From contig JODX01000001.1 in assembly GCA_000719105.1 (NCBI GenBank), forward strand, positions 806,001-870,000: a stretch of DNA of 64,000 nucleotides. Reading direction: 5' to 3'. Under the pieces are notes generated by a model that did no database searches, had not been told where the DNA came from, and saw only the letters and a program-made list of their open reading frames with translations. The DNA is from Streptomyces sclerotialus (GTDB lineage: Bacteria > Actinomycetota > Actinomycetes > Streptomycetales > Streptomycetaceae). A program made the translations under genes and the position numbers. Of the stretch, positions 9,040-17,198 are shown one piece after another. Each line of letters starts with the position of its first letter. Positions within the stretch are counted from its first letter, which is position 1.

Positions 9040-9333
9040 CCGCTCCTGCCGGGCCCCCGTCGTCCCGCCGGACATCGCCGGACGGCACGCTGCGCGACCG
9101 GGCAGTGCCTCCGTGCGACCTGTGTGCGACCGGTGTGACCAAGGTGACCGTGGATACCCGCAACGGGGTGGCAAATACTGCCAAAGTGCTCAATAGGTCC
9201 TGATCGGTGCCAGGTGTCCGGCATCGTCCCTCCCACCCCGGCCGCGGTCTCCGGTCACCGGGAGCGCAGGATGATGGGAGCATGAGGCATGCTGTCCGCA
9301 CCACAGCGAGGCGAGGGGATGGCGAGGGGATAC

Positions 9334-10065
9334 ATGAGCGCCGAGTTCGGCCGCCGCTCCGGCGGGCAGGGCAGGATCTCCCAGTGGCTCCGCGGTCGCC
9401 GTCCGAAACAGGACGACGGCACCGGCGGGCGCGAGGAACTGCTGCTCGCCACCGCCGCCGCCGGGCTGCCGCTCGCGCCGGCCGCGCACCCCGTCGACGG
9501 CTACCGCTGTTCCTGTGACCGCGTCGGCTGTCCCACGCCCGCCCGCCACCCCGTCTCCTTCGCCTGGCAGACCCAGTCCACGACCGACCGCGCACAGATC
9601 GAGCGGTGGGCCCGGCACCAGCCCCAGGCCAACTTCATCACCGCCACCGGCATGGTGCACGACGTCCTGGATGTGCCCCTGGAGGCCGGGCGCGAGGCGC
9701 TGGAGCGGCTCCTCGCCTCCGGTATCGAGGTGGGCCCGGTCGCCGAGACCGGCGACGGCCGCATGCTGTTCTTCACCCTCACCCGCGGCACCCCCGAGGA
9801 CGAGGACGAGTGGTGGCCCTGCGAGCTGGACTGCCACCCCGAGACGATGGACGAGCACCCGGGGCTGCGCTGGCACTGCCGCGGCTCGTACGTCCTCGTA
9901 CCGCCGGCCCGGCTCCCCGGCGACCTCGGTGTGTGGTGGGTACGCGGGCCCGAGCATCCGCTCCCGGACCCGCTGAGCCTCCTGGAGATCCTCACCGACG
10001 CGAGCGCCCGGTACGCGGGCGACGAGGCGGACCACTCCTCGACGGCCTGGCCGCTGCGCGGCTGA
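9334..10065 (+). CDS. Bifunctional primase/polymerase (prim-pol) N-terminal domain protein
   Basis: A 243-residue protein beginning MSAEFGRRSGGQG. ATGs at 9289 and 9319 are alternatives, but GAGGGGA lies at good distance from 9334. CSCDRVGCPTPARHPV near residue 70 matches the Cys-rich N-terminus of the archaeo-eukaryotic prim-pol domain common in Streptomyces standalone proteins, followed by WARHQPQANFITATG. The normal catalytic aspartates of a replicative prim-pol (D-x-D) are not evident: HDVLDVPLEAG stands where they would be expected. It may therefore be a non-catalytic paralogue. It is a lone gene with no helicase or phage context. Confidence 0.7.
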   Translation: MSAEFGRRSGGQGRISQWLRGRRPKQDDGTGGREELLLATAAAGLPLAPAAHPVDGYRCSCDRVGCPTPARHPVSFAWQTQSTTDRAQIERWARHQPQANFITATGMVHDVLDVPLEAGREALERLLASGIEVGPVAETGDGRMLFFTLTRGTPEDEDEWWPCELDCHPETMDEHPGLRWHCRGSYVLVPPARLPGDLGVWWVRGPEHPLPDPLSLLEILTDASARYAGDEADHSSTAWPLRG

Positions 10066-10070
10066 CCCGC

Positions 10071-10100
10071 CACGCCTCGCCACGCCCCGCCACGCCTGCG
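10071..10100. repeat. Short tandem repeat, 10 bp x 3
   Basis: Three near-identical units of CACGCCTCGC lie between the convergent prim-pol and lipoprotein genes. It is one of several short tandem arrays in gene junctions of this window. Confidence 0.6.
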
Positions 10101-10112
10101 GCGCGCTCGCGC

Positions 10113-11144
10113 CTACTCGCCCTTCGCGCCGGTGAGTCCGTCCACCCGGCTCAGGAAGCGCACCTGCCGGTCCGACGCCGTCCGGGCCGGGTCGAGCACC
10201 GCCTGGTTGGAGACGTACTCGAGCGTCAGAGAGGACTTCAGGTCGCCGGTCAGCAGGGCCTGCACGTTCCTGTTCGGCACGCTGATGTCGACGCCCTGCG
10301 CGGCGGTCTGCTTCTCGTAGTGGCGGGTGGCGAAGAAGACCAGCGCCCCGCCGTCCTTCGTCCGCAGCCCCACCGGGGCGTACGCGCCGTCCGTGAGCGG
10401 CTCGTCGATGTACTGCCGGGCAAGCCCCGGCCTGCTGCCGTTCTTCTCCCGTTCCGCCCGCAGCACGGTGGTGTGGCTGCCGGGGGCGAAGGTCTCGTCC
10501 TCGGAGCCGCCGCCGTCGCCGTCGTCGCCGGTGACCTTCATGTAGTCCGCGTACGCCTTCCCGAGCCTGCCCGGGGCCACCGCGAGCGCCGCGTCGTCGG
10601 CGGTGACCGGCTGCGCGTTCCCGTCCGCGTCCTTCTCGAACTCCGGTACGTCGTCGGCGTTCAGCATCGTCAGATACGACACCGCCCACACGTCGTCGGC
10701 GCTCGCGCGCGTGAACACCAGCAGCCAACGGGCGTCCTCGGAGCCCTTGTTGGAGTCGGCGTCGGCGACGAACCAGCGCGGCCAGCCGGCCTTCTCCGGG
10801 ATGGTGAACTCGGCGTCGGTCAGCTCCAGCGGCGTGTGGGACGGATTGCCGTCCGGGTAGTTCTCGTTGCCCACCCGCAGCTTCGCGCCGTCGATGTCGG
10901 CGAGCGCGCCGGCCACCCGGTCCGCGTCCAGGGACCGGTCGAACTCCTTGTCGGCCTTGTTGTACGCGGCGGTGAAGTCCTTCAGCGCACGGGCGGCCTC
11001 GGCCCGCGTCGCCGTCGGAACGATCTCCCGCTCGCCGTGCACGACCACGCAGCCGCCCGCCGTCATGGACAGCACGGCCACCGATGCGGTCACCAGGGCG
11101 AACCGCCCCCGCCGCCCGCCACGAACCCCGCGATCCCTGCTCAT
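10113..11144 (-). CDS. Putative lipoprotein of unknown function
   Basis: A 343-residue exported protein. After a basic start (MSRDRGVRGGRRGRF), a hydrophobic stretch ends in the lipobox MTAGGC at about residue 32, so it should be lipid-anchored on the outer face of the membrane. The mature part is acidic and contains one low-complexity loop (DDGDGGGSEDE near residue 215). I recognise no catalytic motif. Homologues in actinomycetes are simply annotated as hypothetical lipoproteins. It converges on the prim-pol gene and precedes the ruined haem transporter on the same strand. Confidence 0.7.
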   Translation of the reverse strand: MSRDRGVRGGRRGRFALVTASVAVLSMTAGGCVVVHGEREIVPTATRAEAARALKDFTAAYNKADKEFDRSLDADRVAGALADIDGAKLRVGNENYPDGNPSHTPLELTDAEFTIPEKAGWPRWFVADADSNKGSEDARWLLVFTRASADDVWAVSYLTMLNADDVPEFEKDADGNAQPVTADDAALAVAPGRLGKAYADYMKVTGDDGDGGGSEDETFAPGSHTTVLRAEREKNGSRPGLARQYIDEPLTDGAYAPVGLRTKDGGALVFFATRHYEKQTAAQGVDISVPNRNVQALLTGDLKSSLTLEYVSNQAVLDPARTASDRQVRFLSRVDGLTGAKGE

Positions 11145-11256
11145 CAGGTCCCTTCACCTTCCCCTTCCCGGAGGCGAACCCTACCGGGGGAAGAAGAGGC
11201 GCGAGTGACGGGACCGGGTACAGCGGCCACTCCGTGACCTGCGGGACGCCGAGTGG

Positions 11257-11855
11257 TCAGGCATCGCGTCCGGGGCTGATGAGGACCTCCCCGGTCCGGG
11301 GGTGCGGGAACACCTCCACCGGCTGCCGGTAGACCTCCGAGAGCAGCTCGTCCGTGAACACCCGTTCCGGCGGGCCCTCGGCCGCGACCCGGCCGGTGTG
11401 CAGCACCGCCACCCGGTGCGCGTACGCCGCCGCGAGCCCCAGATCGTGCAGGACGACGACCACCGCGTCCCCGGCGCCCGCCCGCTCCCGGCACACCCGC
11501 AGCACCAGCTCCTGGTGGCGCAGGTCCAGCGCGGCGGTCGGCCCGTCGAGCAGCAGCAGCGGTGCCCGACGCGCTGACCTCGGTGGCGGCCATGGCCTCG
11601 GTGACGGCCTCGTCGTCCTCGTCACCGGCGCCCGGCCGGTGCGCCCAGGGCGCTCAACAGGGTGGATTTGCTCGCGCCGTTAAGGCCGACGAGCACCAGG
11701 ACCTCGCCCGCGCGCGCGACGATGTCGACACCGCGCAGCACCTCACGTGAGCCGAGCCGGACGTGCAGCCCCTCCGCCTCGGCGAGTACGTCGCCGGGTG
11801 CGGCGGCCGGGGGCGGGGTGGCGGTACGTCCCCGCAGACGCGGCAGTGACTTCAT
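11257..11855 (-). pseudogene. Decayed haem ABC transporter ATP-binding protein (hmuV-like)
   Basis: Starts at ATG 11855, overlapping the permease stop. The N-terminal part reads correctly to the P-loop, which is degenerate (GLNGASKST instead of GPNGAGKST). About 60-70 codons are then missing, and the remaining text jumps frame through EDDEAVTEAMAATEV to LLLLDGPTAALDLRHQ. The ABC signature (LSGGE) is gone, and the catalytic Glu after Walker B is Gly. The D-loop, H-loop (VLHDL) and C-terminus to SPGRDA remain. Three independent defects make a functional ATPase impossible. Confidence 0.85.
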
Positions 11856-12585
11856 GCCCAGCCTCCCTGCTTGCGCGCTGCCCGGGATCAGGAACCGGTG
11901 CCCGGGCCCGGCCGCCATGCGCAGCAGATGCGGCACGACAAGGCCGACGAAGCCGATGATCCCGGAGACGCTCACGGCGGCGGCGGTGAGCAGCGCGATG
12001 ACGAGGACCAGCACCAGCCGCAGCCGCTCCACGTCCACGCCCAGGTGCCGGGCCGGCCGCTCGCCGAGGGAGAGCAGGTCCAGCTTCCGCGCGTACAGCG
12101 GGGCGACGGCCAGCCCGATCACCGCGCACGGCAGCATGGCCGGCACCTTCGGCCAGGTGGACCGGGCGAGCGAGCCGAGCTGCCAGAAGGTGATCCGGTT
12201 GACGGCCGCGGCGTCCGCGAAGAAGACGAACAGGCCGATCAGGGCGCCCGCGAAGGCGTTCACCGCGATGCCGGTGAGGATGAGCGTCACGACCTCCGTA
12301 CGGCCCCCCGACCGCGACATCGCGTACACCAGCAGCACCGACTCCGGGACCCGGTCCAGTGCGGCACCGCCGAGGCCCGCCCGGTGGGCCACGGAGGACA
12401 GGACGTCCCGTGAGGAGGAACGGCGTGGTACGCCGTGCCGTCCCGGCCTTCGCGCGCTCTGCGGCCGGCGCGTCGTCCGGCGGTCCGTCCGGCCCGACGG
12501 GGCCGGCCGGCCTGTCCGGTACGGTCATGCGGCTTCCTGGCTCCCTGGCTCCCTGGCTTCCTGGCTTTCTGACGTGCGGTGTCAC
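11852..12585 (-). pseudogene. Decayed haem ABC transporter permease (hmuU-like)
   Basis: A FecCD/BtuC-type permease remnant. The N-terminal cytoplasmic stretch survives (MTPHVRKPGSQGAREPGSR onward). Transmembrane segments 1-3 are deleted, with a frame change near 12400. The central part reads well (SRSGGRTEVVTLILTGIAVN, then FWQLGSLARSTW, then GIIGFVGLVVPHLLRM). The last helices are deleted between FLIPGSA and the final codons, where QGGWA and TGA overlap the next ATG at 11852-11855. No substrate-binding protein gene is left upstream. Confidence 0.85.
12531..12570. repeat. Short tandem repeat, 8 bp x 5
   Basis: Five units of GGCTYCCT-type sequence in a row, within the first codons of the dead permease and upstream of the PhzF gene. 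Because 8 is not a multiple of 3, slippage here would shift the permease frame. Confidence 0.6.
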
Positions 12586-12605
12586 GGGTGGTGTTGAATG
12601 CGCGG

Positions 12606-13295
12606 GTGACTGGTTACGACGTGCTGCGGGTGTTCTGCGGCCCCCGCGGCGGACACGGCAACGAACTCGGTGTCGTCCGCGAGGGCTCGGTGCTGCCGGA
12701 CCCCGACGACCGGCAGAAGTTCGCCGCCGAACTCGGCTTCAGCGAGACCGTGTTCGTCGACGATCCCGAGCGCGGGGTCATCGACATCTACACCCCGACG
12801 CTCCGGCTGCCCTTCGCCGGGCACCCCTGCGTGGGCACGGCCTGGCTGCTCGACGTGCCGGAACTGGTCACGCCCGCCGGCGTCGTCGGCGCCCGGCAGG
12901 ACGGCGAGTTCAGCTGGATCGAGGCCCGCCCGGAGTGGGCGCCGCCGCGCACACTCCGCCAGTACGGCACGGCGGCCGAGGTCGACGCGCTGCCGGTGCC
13001 CCCGAAGGGGGAGTGGATCTACGCGTGGGCCTGGGAGGACGAGACCGCGGGCCGGGTACGTGCCAGGGCGTTCCCCGGCCGCATCGATGAGCGCGGCGAC
13101 AGCCGCTCCGGTGGAGCCGGTGCTTGCACCGGGGGCATCGACGAGGACGAGGCGACGGGGGCCGCGGCCCTGCTGCTCACCGCCCGGCTGGGCCGCGCCC
13201 TGAACATCCGGCAGGGCGCGGGCTCCCAGATCCTCACCGCCCCGCAGCCGGAGGGCTGGGTGGAGGTGGGCGGACGGGTCGTCCTCGAACGCTGA
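12606..13295 (+). CDS. PhzF family epimerase/isomerase-like protein
   Basis: A 229-residue member of the PhzF/diaminopimelate-epimerase fold, starting at GTG 12606 (GTG 12579 is an alternative, and neither has a strong ribosome binding site). HGNELGVV near residue 19 carries the Glu equivalent to the PhzF catalytic base. TLRLPFAGHPCVGTAW near 65 is the family signature, and DEDEATGAAALLLTARLG is the second-domain motif. Residues around 160-177 (RIDE repeated as GIDEDEAT) flank an 18-residue insert encoded at 13081-13134. It is small for the family (usually 260-300 residues). Substrate unknown. Confidence 0.75.
   Translation: MTGYDVLRVFCGPRGGHGNELGVVREGSVLPDPDDRQKFAAELGFSETVFVDDPERGVIDIYTPTLRLPFAGHPCVGTAWLLDVPELVTPAGVVGARQDGEFSWIEARPEWAPPRTLRQYGTAAEVDALPVPPKGEWIYAWAWEDETAGRVRARAFPGRIDERGDSRSGGAGACTGGIDEDEATGAAALLLTARLGRALNIRQGAGSQILTAPQPEGWVEVGGRVVLER
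13081..13145 (+). repeat. In-frame 54-bp hairpin-rich insert flanked by 11-bp near-direct repeats
   Basis: GCATCGATGAG at 13081-13091 recurs as GCATCGACGAG at 13135-13145, exactly 54 bases apart. The segment between contains two small hairpins (GCTCC-ggt-GGAGC and CCGGTGC-tt-GCACCGG). Removing one unit restores a standard PhzF motif, RIDEDEATG. Confidence 0.6.
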
Positions 13296-13313
13296 GGACA
13301 GCCGGCGGCGGGC

Positions 13314-13985
13314 TCACGCGCTCAGCGGGAACTCCTCGCCCAGCGCCCGGAACACCGCGGTGTTCAGCGCGAACGCCCGCTTGCACTCCGCGACGACCCG
13401 CTGCTTCTCCAGGTCGTCGGCGGGCAGCCGGTCGAGGAGCTCGCGGTAGCCCCGCTTGAAGGCGGCCGGGTTGGCGATGTCCTTGAAGACATAGAAGCGC
13501 ACACCGTCGCCCTTTCTGGCGAAGCCCCACGTCCGCTCGGCCTTGTCGCGGATGATCTGGCCGCCCGAGAGGTCGCCGAGGTAACGGGTGTAGTGGTGGG
13601 CGACGTACCCGCCCGGCCAGGTGCGCGCGCACTCGGCGACCCGGTCCGCGTAGGCCCGCGTCGCCGGCAGGGCGGACAGCGTCGACCGCCAGCCGGGCCC
13701 CCGCAGATGCTCCAGGTCCCGCTCCAGCGCGGCGAGACGCATCAGCTCGGGCTGGATGAACGGCCCCGCGACCGGATCCGCCGCAAGGTCCCGGGCCCCG
13801 CCCTCCAGGGCCGCGTAGACGAACCAGAGCTGCTCCGTGTAGCGCGCGTACGCCTCCACGCCGAGCCTGCCGCCGAGCAGGTCGGCCATGAACGTCGAGG
13901 TCTCCGCCTCCGTGTGCTGTTCGTGCGACGCGGTGCGGATGAGGGTCGAGAACGCCGTGACGGGCGTGTCCGTGTCCAGGTGCAT
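13314..13985 (-). CDS. hmuO: Biliverdin-producing haem oxygenase
   Basis: A 223-residue enzyme that opens haem to biliverdin, CO and free iron. The proximal haem ligand is predicted to be His24 in HTEAE. The distal-helix motif GDLSGGQ lies near residue 138. Length is normal for bacterial HmuO. The ATG at 13985 is followed upstream by GGAGGTCC-like purines and, 46-64 bases upstream, by an iron box, so it should be repressed by DmdR1/DtxR-type regulators when iron is plentiful. Its usual partners, the haem importer genes, are present next door only as pseudogenes. Confidence 0.92.
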   Translation of the reverse strand: MHLDTDTPVTAFSTLIRTASHEQHTEAETSTFMADLLGGRLGVEAYARYTEQLWFVYAALEGGARDLAADPVAGPFIQPELMRLAALERDLEHLRGPGWRSTLSALPATRAYADRVAECARTWPGGYVAHHYTRYLGDLSGGQIIRDKAERTWGFARKGDGVRFYVFKDIANPAAFKRGYRELLDRLPADDLEKQRVVAECKRAFALNTAVFRALGEEFPLSA

Positions 13986-14030
13986 GAGGACCTCCGAGCC
14001 GGGAGAGCGACGTGAGCCACTGGCATCTTC

Positions 14031-14049
14031 TATGGTTAGGCTTACCTAA
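14031..14049. promoter_or_regulatory. Iron box (DmdR1/DtxR-type operator) upstream of haem oxygenase
   Basis: TATGGTTAGGCTTACCTAA, with a TTAGG-N4-CCTAA inverted core. It matches the Streptomyces iron-box consensus as I recall it at 16 of 19 positions. Confidence 0.8.
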
Positions 14050-14105
14050 GTCAACGTCTTCCCGACGTCCTGTCGGTAAAAGACGCTACCCGGAGCCGGT
14101 CCTTC

Positions 14106-14129
14106 CTGCACGGAAAACTGCACGGAAAA
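14106..14129. repeat. 12-bp direct repeat beside the map terminator
   Basis: CTGCACGGAAAA occurs twice in tandem. Read on the minus strand it duplicates the TTTTCCGTGCAG run that follows the terminator stem, giving two T-tracts. Confidence 0.6.
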
Positions 14130-14154
14130 GCCCGCTCTGCTGACAGAGCGGGCT
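14129..14154 (-). terminator. Rho-independent terminator of map
   Basis: An 11-bp perfect stem (AGCCCGCTCTG and its complement) with a four-base loop, followed on the minus strand by TTTTCCG. It lies 36 bases after the map stop. Confidence 0.85.
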
Positions 14155-14189
14155 CGGATCCGGTATACGTCCGTGCGGACGGCCGGCGG

Positions 14190-15047
14190 CTACGGCAGCG
14201 TGAGGATCTCCGTCCCCGTGTCCGTCACGACCAGCGTGTGCTCGAACTGGGCCGTCCGCTTGCGGTCCTTGGTCACGACCGTCCAGCCGTCGTCCCACAT
14301 GTCGTACTCGTGCGTGCCCAGCGTGAGCATCGGCTCGATGGTGAAGGTCATCCCGGGCTTGATCACGGTCGTGGCGTGCGGGCTGTCGTAGTGCGGGATG
14401 ATCAGCCCGGAGTGGAACGACGAGTTGATGCCGTGCCCCGTGAAGTCCCGCACGACCCCGTAGCCGAAGCGCTTGGCGTACGACTCGATGACGCGCCCGA
14501 TGATGTTGATCTGCCGCCCCGGCTTGACCGCCTTGATGGCCCGGTTCAGCGACTCGCGGGTGCGCTCGACCAGCAGCCGCGACTCCTCGTCGACGTCCCC
14601 GACGAGGTAGGTGGCGTTGTTGTCGCCGTGCACGCCGCCGATGTACGCCGTCACGTCGAGGTTGATGATGTCGCCGTCGCGCAGCACCGTGGAGTCCGGG
14701 ATGCCGTGGCAGATGACCTCGTTGACGGAGGTGCAGAGCGACTTCGGGAAGTTGCGGTAGCCGAGCGTCGACGGGTAGGCGCCGTGGTCGCACATGTACT
14801 CGTGGGCGACCCGGTCGAGTTCGTCCGTGGTCACCCCGGGGGCGATCAGCTTGGCGGCCTCGGCCATCGCCCGCGCGGCGATCCGTCCGGCGATCCGCAT
14901 CGCCTCGATCGTCTCCGGGGTCTGCACCTCCGGTCCGGTGTACGGCGTGGGAGCGGGCTTGCCCACGTACTCGGGCCTGCGGATGTTCCCGGGAACGGTA
15001 CGGGTGGGGGAGAGCTTCCCCGGTGCGAGCAGCGACTGGCCAGACAT
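14190..15047 (-). CDS. map: Methionine aminopeptidase, type I
   Basis: A 285-residue cytosolic enzyme that removes the initiator Met. All five metal ligands are readable: Asp in NLDVTAY, Asp in GDNNAT, His in FTGHGI, Glu in FTIEPML and Glu in AQFEHTL. An N-terminal extension of about 40 residues ([16 protein letters not shown]) precedes the core, as in other actinobacterial MAPs with a proline-rich SH3-binding-like lead. It starts at ATG 15047, divergent from the small gene at 15115, and is closed by a strong terminator. Confidence 0.95.
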   Translation of the reverse strand: MSGQSLLAPGKLSPTRTVPGNIRRPEYVGKPAPTPYTGPEVQTPETIEAMRIAGRIAARAMAEAAKLIAPGVTTDELDRVAHEYMCDHGAYPSTLGYRNFPKSLCTSVNEVICHGIPDSTVLRDGDIINLDVTAYIGGVHGDNNATYLVGDVDEESRLLVERTRESLNRAIKAVKPGRQINIIGRVIESYAKRFGYGVVRDFTGHGINSSFHSGLIIPHYDSPHATTVIKPGMTFTIEPMLTLGTHEYDMWDDGWTVVTKDRKRTAQFEHTLVVTDTGTEILTLP

Positions 15048-15114
15048 GTAGCGAGTTTAACCAGCGGGTGTGGGGGACCATGTTCCATGGCGACTGGCGA
15101 GAGGAGCGGCGGGG

Positions 15115-15339
15115 ATGGCCCTGTTCAGGAAGCGCAAGGCCGGCAAGCCGGGCGAGTGGTACTACTGCCTGGAGCACGGGAAGGTCGAGGAGGGCCCCGA
15201 GTGCCCGGGCAAGGACCGTATGGGCCCGTACGCGTCCCCCCAGGAGGCCGCCCACGCCATCGAGATCGCGCGTGAGCGCAACGACGAGTGGGAGACGGAC
15301 CCGCGCTGGCACGACCGTGACCGGCGGGACGACGGCTGA
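15115..15339 (+). CDS. Conserved small protein of unknown function
   Basis: A 74-residue protein, MALFRKRKAGKPGEWYYCLE onward, with a good GAGGAG site upstream. It has two cysteines (YYCLEHGKVEEGPECPG) and a basic lead, and its charged tail ends DRDRRDDG. The family is widely seen next to map in Streptomyces as far as I recall, but no function is known to me. The HGKVEEGPECPGKDRMGPY segment resembles a small zinc- or metal-binding knuckle, though only two Cys and one His are present. Confidence 0.75.
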   Translation: MALFRKRKAGKPGEWYYCLEHGKVEEGPECPGKDRMGPYASPQEAAHAIEIARERNDEWETDPRWHDRDRRDDG

Positions 15340-15357
15340 GCGTCGCTCCCGGGCGCG

Positions 15358-15960
15358 CTACCAGCGCGTCGGCGGCGGGGTCGTGAGCTGGTCCGCGAGC
15401 CGGGACAGCCGGTCCCGCAGCCGGCTCCGGCCCCGGGGGGCGGGCAGGACGTTCTCGCCCGCCGCCGCACTCACCAGGTGCTGGGCCGTGTCCAGGTCCA
15501 GCCCGGCGTCCTGCGGCACCACCAGGGACTCGTGCGCCATCGTGCCCAGCTCCCGGTCGCCGGCGCCGAGGGCGAGCACCGTCGCGCCGGCCCGCCGGGC
15601 GTCGTCCACCCGCTCCAGCAGCGCCCCGCCCGGCGCGGACGGGGAGACCACGAGCAGCGTCTCGCCCCGGCGGGCGGCCGTCACCCGGTCCAGTCCCACC
15701 GCGAGGTGCGCCGGGTCGGAGGGCCGCGCCCCGTGCCGTACCAGCGTCGGCGCGAGCTCCGGCGTGCCCGACCACGCGGCCTCGTCGACGAGGTGCGCGG
15801 CCAGGTGCCACGGCTCGTACTCCGCCGTGCCCACCAGCAGCAGCCCGCCGCCGTACGAGGCCACGGACCCGCGCAGCGCCCCCGCGAACCGCCGGGTGGC
15901 CGCCGCCCACTCGGTCCCGGCGAGCACCTCGCGCAACAGGGCGACCCGTACGGCATCCAT
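15358..15960 (-). CDS. SIS-domain-like protein
   Basis: A protein of about 200 residues starting at ATG 15960 (15969 possible). The region GETLLVVSPSAPGGALLERV followed by ARRAGATVLALGAGDREL resembles the sugar-isomerase fold's phosphosugar-binding strand and helix. Two halves are visible, with a first Rossmann-like strand at SVASYGGGLLLVGTAEYE. It has no catalytic pair that would mark it as an isomerase, and SIS proteins of this size are often regulators. It converges on the small gene and is divergent from the sialidase-like gene. Confidence 0.65.
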   Translation of the reverse strand: MDAVRVALLREVLAGTEWAAATRRFAGALRGSVASYGGGLLLVGTAEYEPWHLAAHLVDEAAWSGTPELAPTLVRHGARPSDPAHLAVGLDRVTAARRGETLLVVSPSAPGGALLERVDDARRAGATVLALGAGDRELGTMAHESLVVPQDAGLDLDTAQHLVSAAAGENVLPAPRGRSRLRDRLSRLADQLTTPPPTRW

Positions 15961-16069
15961 ACGGCGCATCCTGCCCCAACCGGCCACTCGTGACCGGGAG
16001 TTCACCCGGAATTCGCCCGGCCGGGGCACCAGGGTCCCATCGATCGCATCGTTCACATCGGAGAGCCGT

Positions 16070-17155
16070 ATGACCGAGCCGGAGATCGAGACCAGCGTCC
16101 CCTTCCGCGCCGGGGAGGAGGGATACGCCAGCTTCCGCATCCCGGCCGTCGTCGTCACCCCGTCCGGCGCCCTGCTGGCCTTCTGCGAGGGGCGGGTGGG
16201 CTCGAGCAGCGACGCCGGGAACATCGACATCGTGCTGAAGCGGTCCACGGACGGCGGCCGCACCTGGGGCCCGCTCCGGTCCGCCGCGACGAACGGCAGC
16301 GGCCTCGCGGGCAACCCGGCCCCCGTCGTCCTCGACACCGGCCGCATCCTGCTCGTCTATGTGCGCAACGCGGCCGCCGCCACCGAGGACGCCATCCGCC
16401 GCGGCCGGGTGAGCGCCGCCGACGGGCGCCGTGTCTGGGTGCGGCACAGCGACGACGAGGGCGCCACCTGGTCCACCTCGCGGGAGATCACCCAGGCCAC
16501 CAAGCGCACGTCCTGGCGCTGGTACGCCACCACTCCCGGCCACGCCCTCCAGCTCGGCACCGGCCGGGTCGTCGTGCCCGCCAACCACTCCCTGCCGCCC
16601 ACCGGCGGGGACACCGGCACGGAGGGCAGGTACAACGGCGGGCACTGCCTGCTCAGCGACGACCGTGGGCGGACCTGGCGCATCGGGTACGTGGACGACA
16701 ACACCGACGGCTACGTCAACGTCAACGAGACCACCGCGGCGGAGCTCCCCGACGGGCGCGTCTACTTCAACACCCGCAACGACTCGCCGTCCCCCGGCAA
16801 CCGCGCCGACGCGTACTCGGCGGACGGCGGCGAGAGCCTGGTGACGCCCTTCCGGCCGCAGGCGGGGCTGACCGGCCCCGTCGTCCAGGGCAGCCTCCTC
16901 CAGCTCCGCGACCCGGACGTGCTGCTGTTCTCCGGTCCCGCGGACCCGGACGCCCGCGCGCTGATGACGATCCGCGCCAGCACCGACGACGGCACCACCT
17001 GGCGGCCGGTGCACACGGTGGACGGGCTGCCCGCCGCGTACTCCGATCTCGTCCGCGTCGACGACGGCACCGTCGGCCTGCTCCACGAGACGGGCGACTT
17101 CGGCCCGTACGAGAAGATCGTCTTCCGCCGGATCCCCGTGACCGCGCTCACCTGA
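16070..17155 (+). CDS. Sialidase-like six-bladed beta-propeller protein
   Basis: A 361-residue glycosidase-type protein with an N-terminal SFRIPA motif (the FRIP Arg of sialidases) and four Asp boxes, S-x-D-x-G-x-T-W type: STDGGRTW, SDDEGATW, SDDRGRTW and STDDGTTW. The Tyr/Glu pair near the C-terminus could be LPAAYSDL and LLHETGDFG. No signal peptide is visible at the chosen start, which is unusual for a sialidase and suggests a cytoplasmic or non-classically exported enzyme. ATG 16070 follows GGAGAGCC. True substrate (sialic acid, KDN or another) is not decidable. Confidence 0.82.
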   Translation: MTEPEIETSVPFRAGEEGYASFRIPAVVVTPSGALLAFCEGRVGSSSDAGNIDIVLKRSTDGGRTWGPLRSAATNGSGLAGNPAPVVLDTGRILLVYVRNAAAATEDAIRRGRVSAADGRRVWVRHSDDEGATWSTSREITQATKRTSWRWYATTPGHALQLGTGRVVVPANHSLPPTGGDTGTEGRYNGGHCLLSDDRGRTWRIGYVDDNTDGYVNVNETTAAELPDGRVYFNTRNDSPSPGNRADAYSADGGESLVTPFRPQAGLTGPVVQGSLLQLRDPDVLLFSGPADPDARALMTIRASTDDGTTWRPVHTVDGLPAAYSDLVRVDDGTVGLLHETGDFGPYEKIVFRRIPVTALT

Positions 17156-17198
17156 ACCGGACACCCGGCGCCACGGCCCGCGCACGTAGAGTCGGCCC

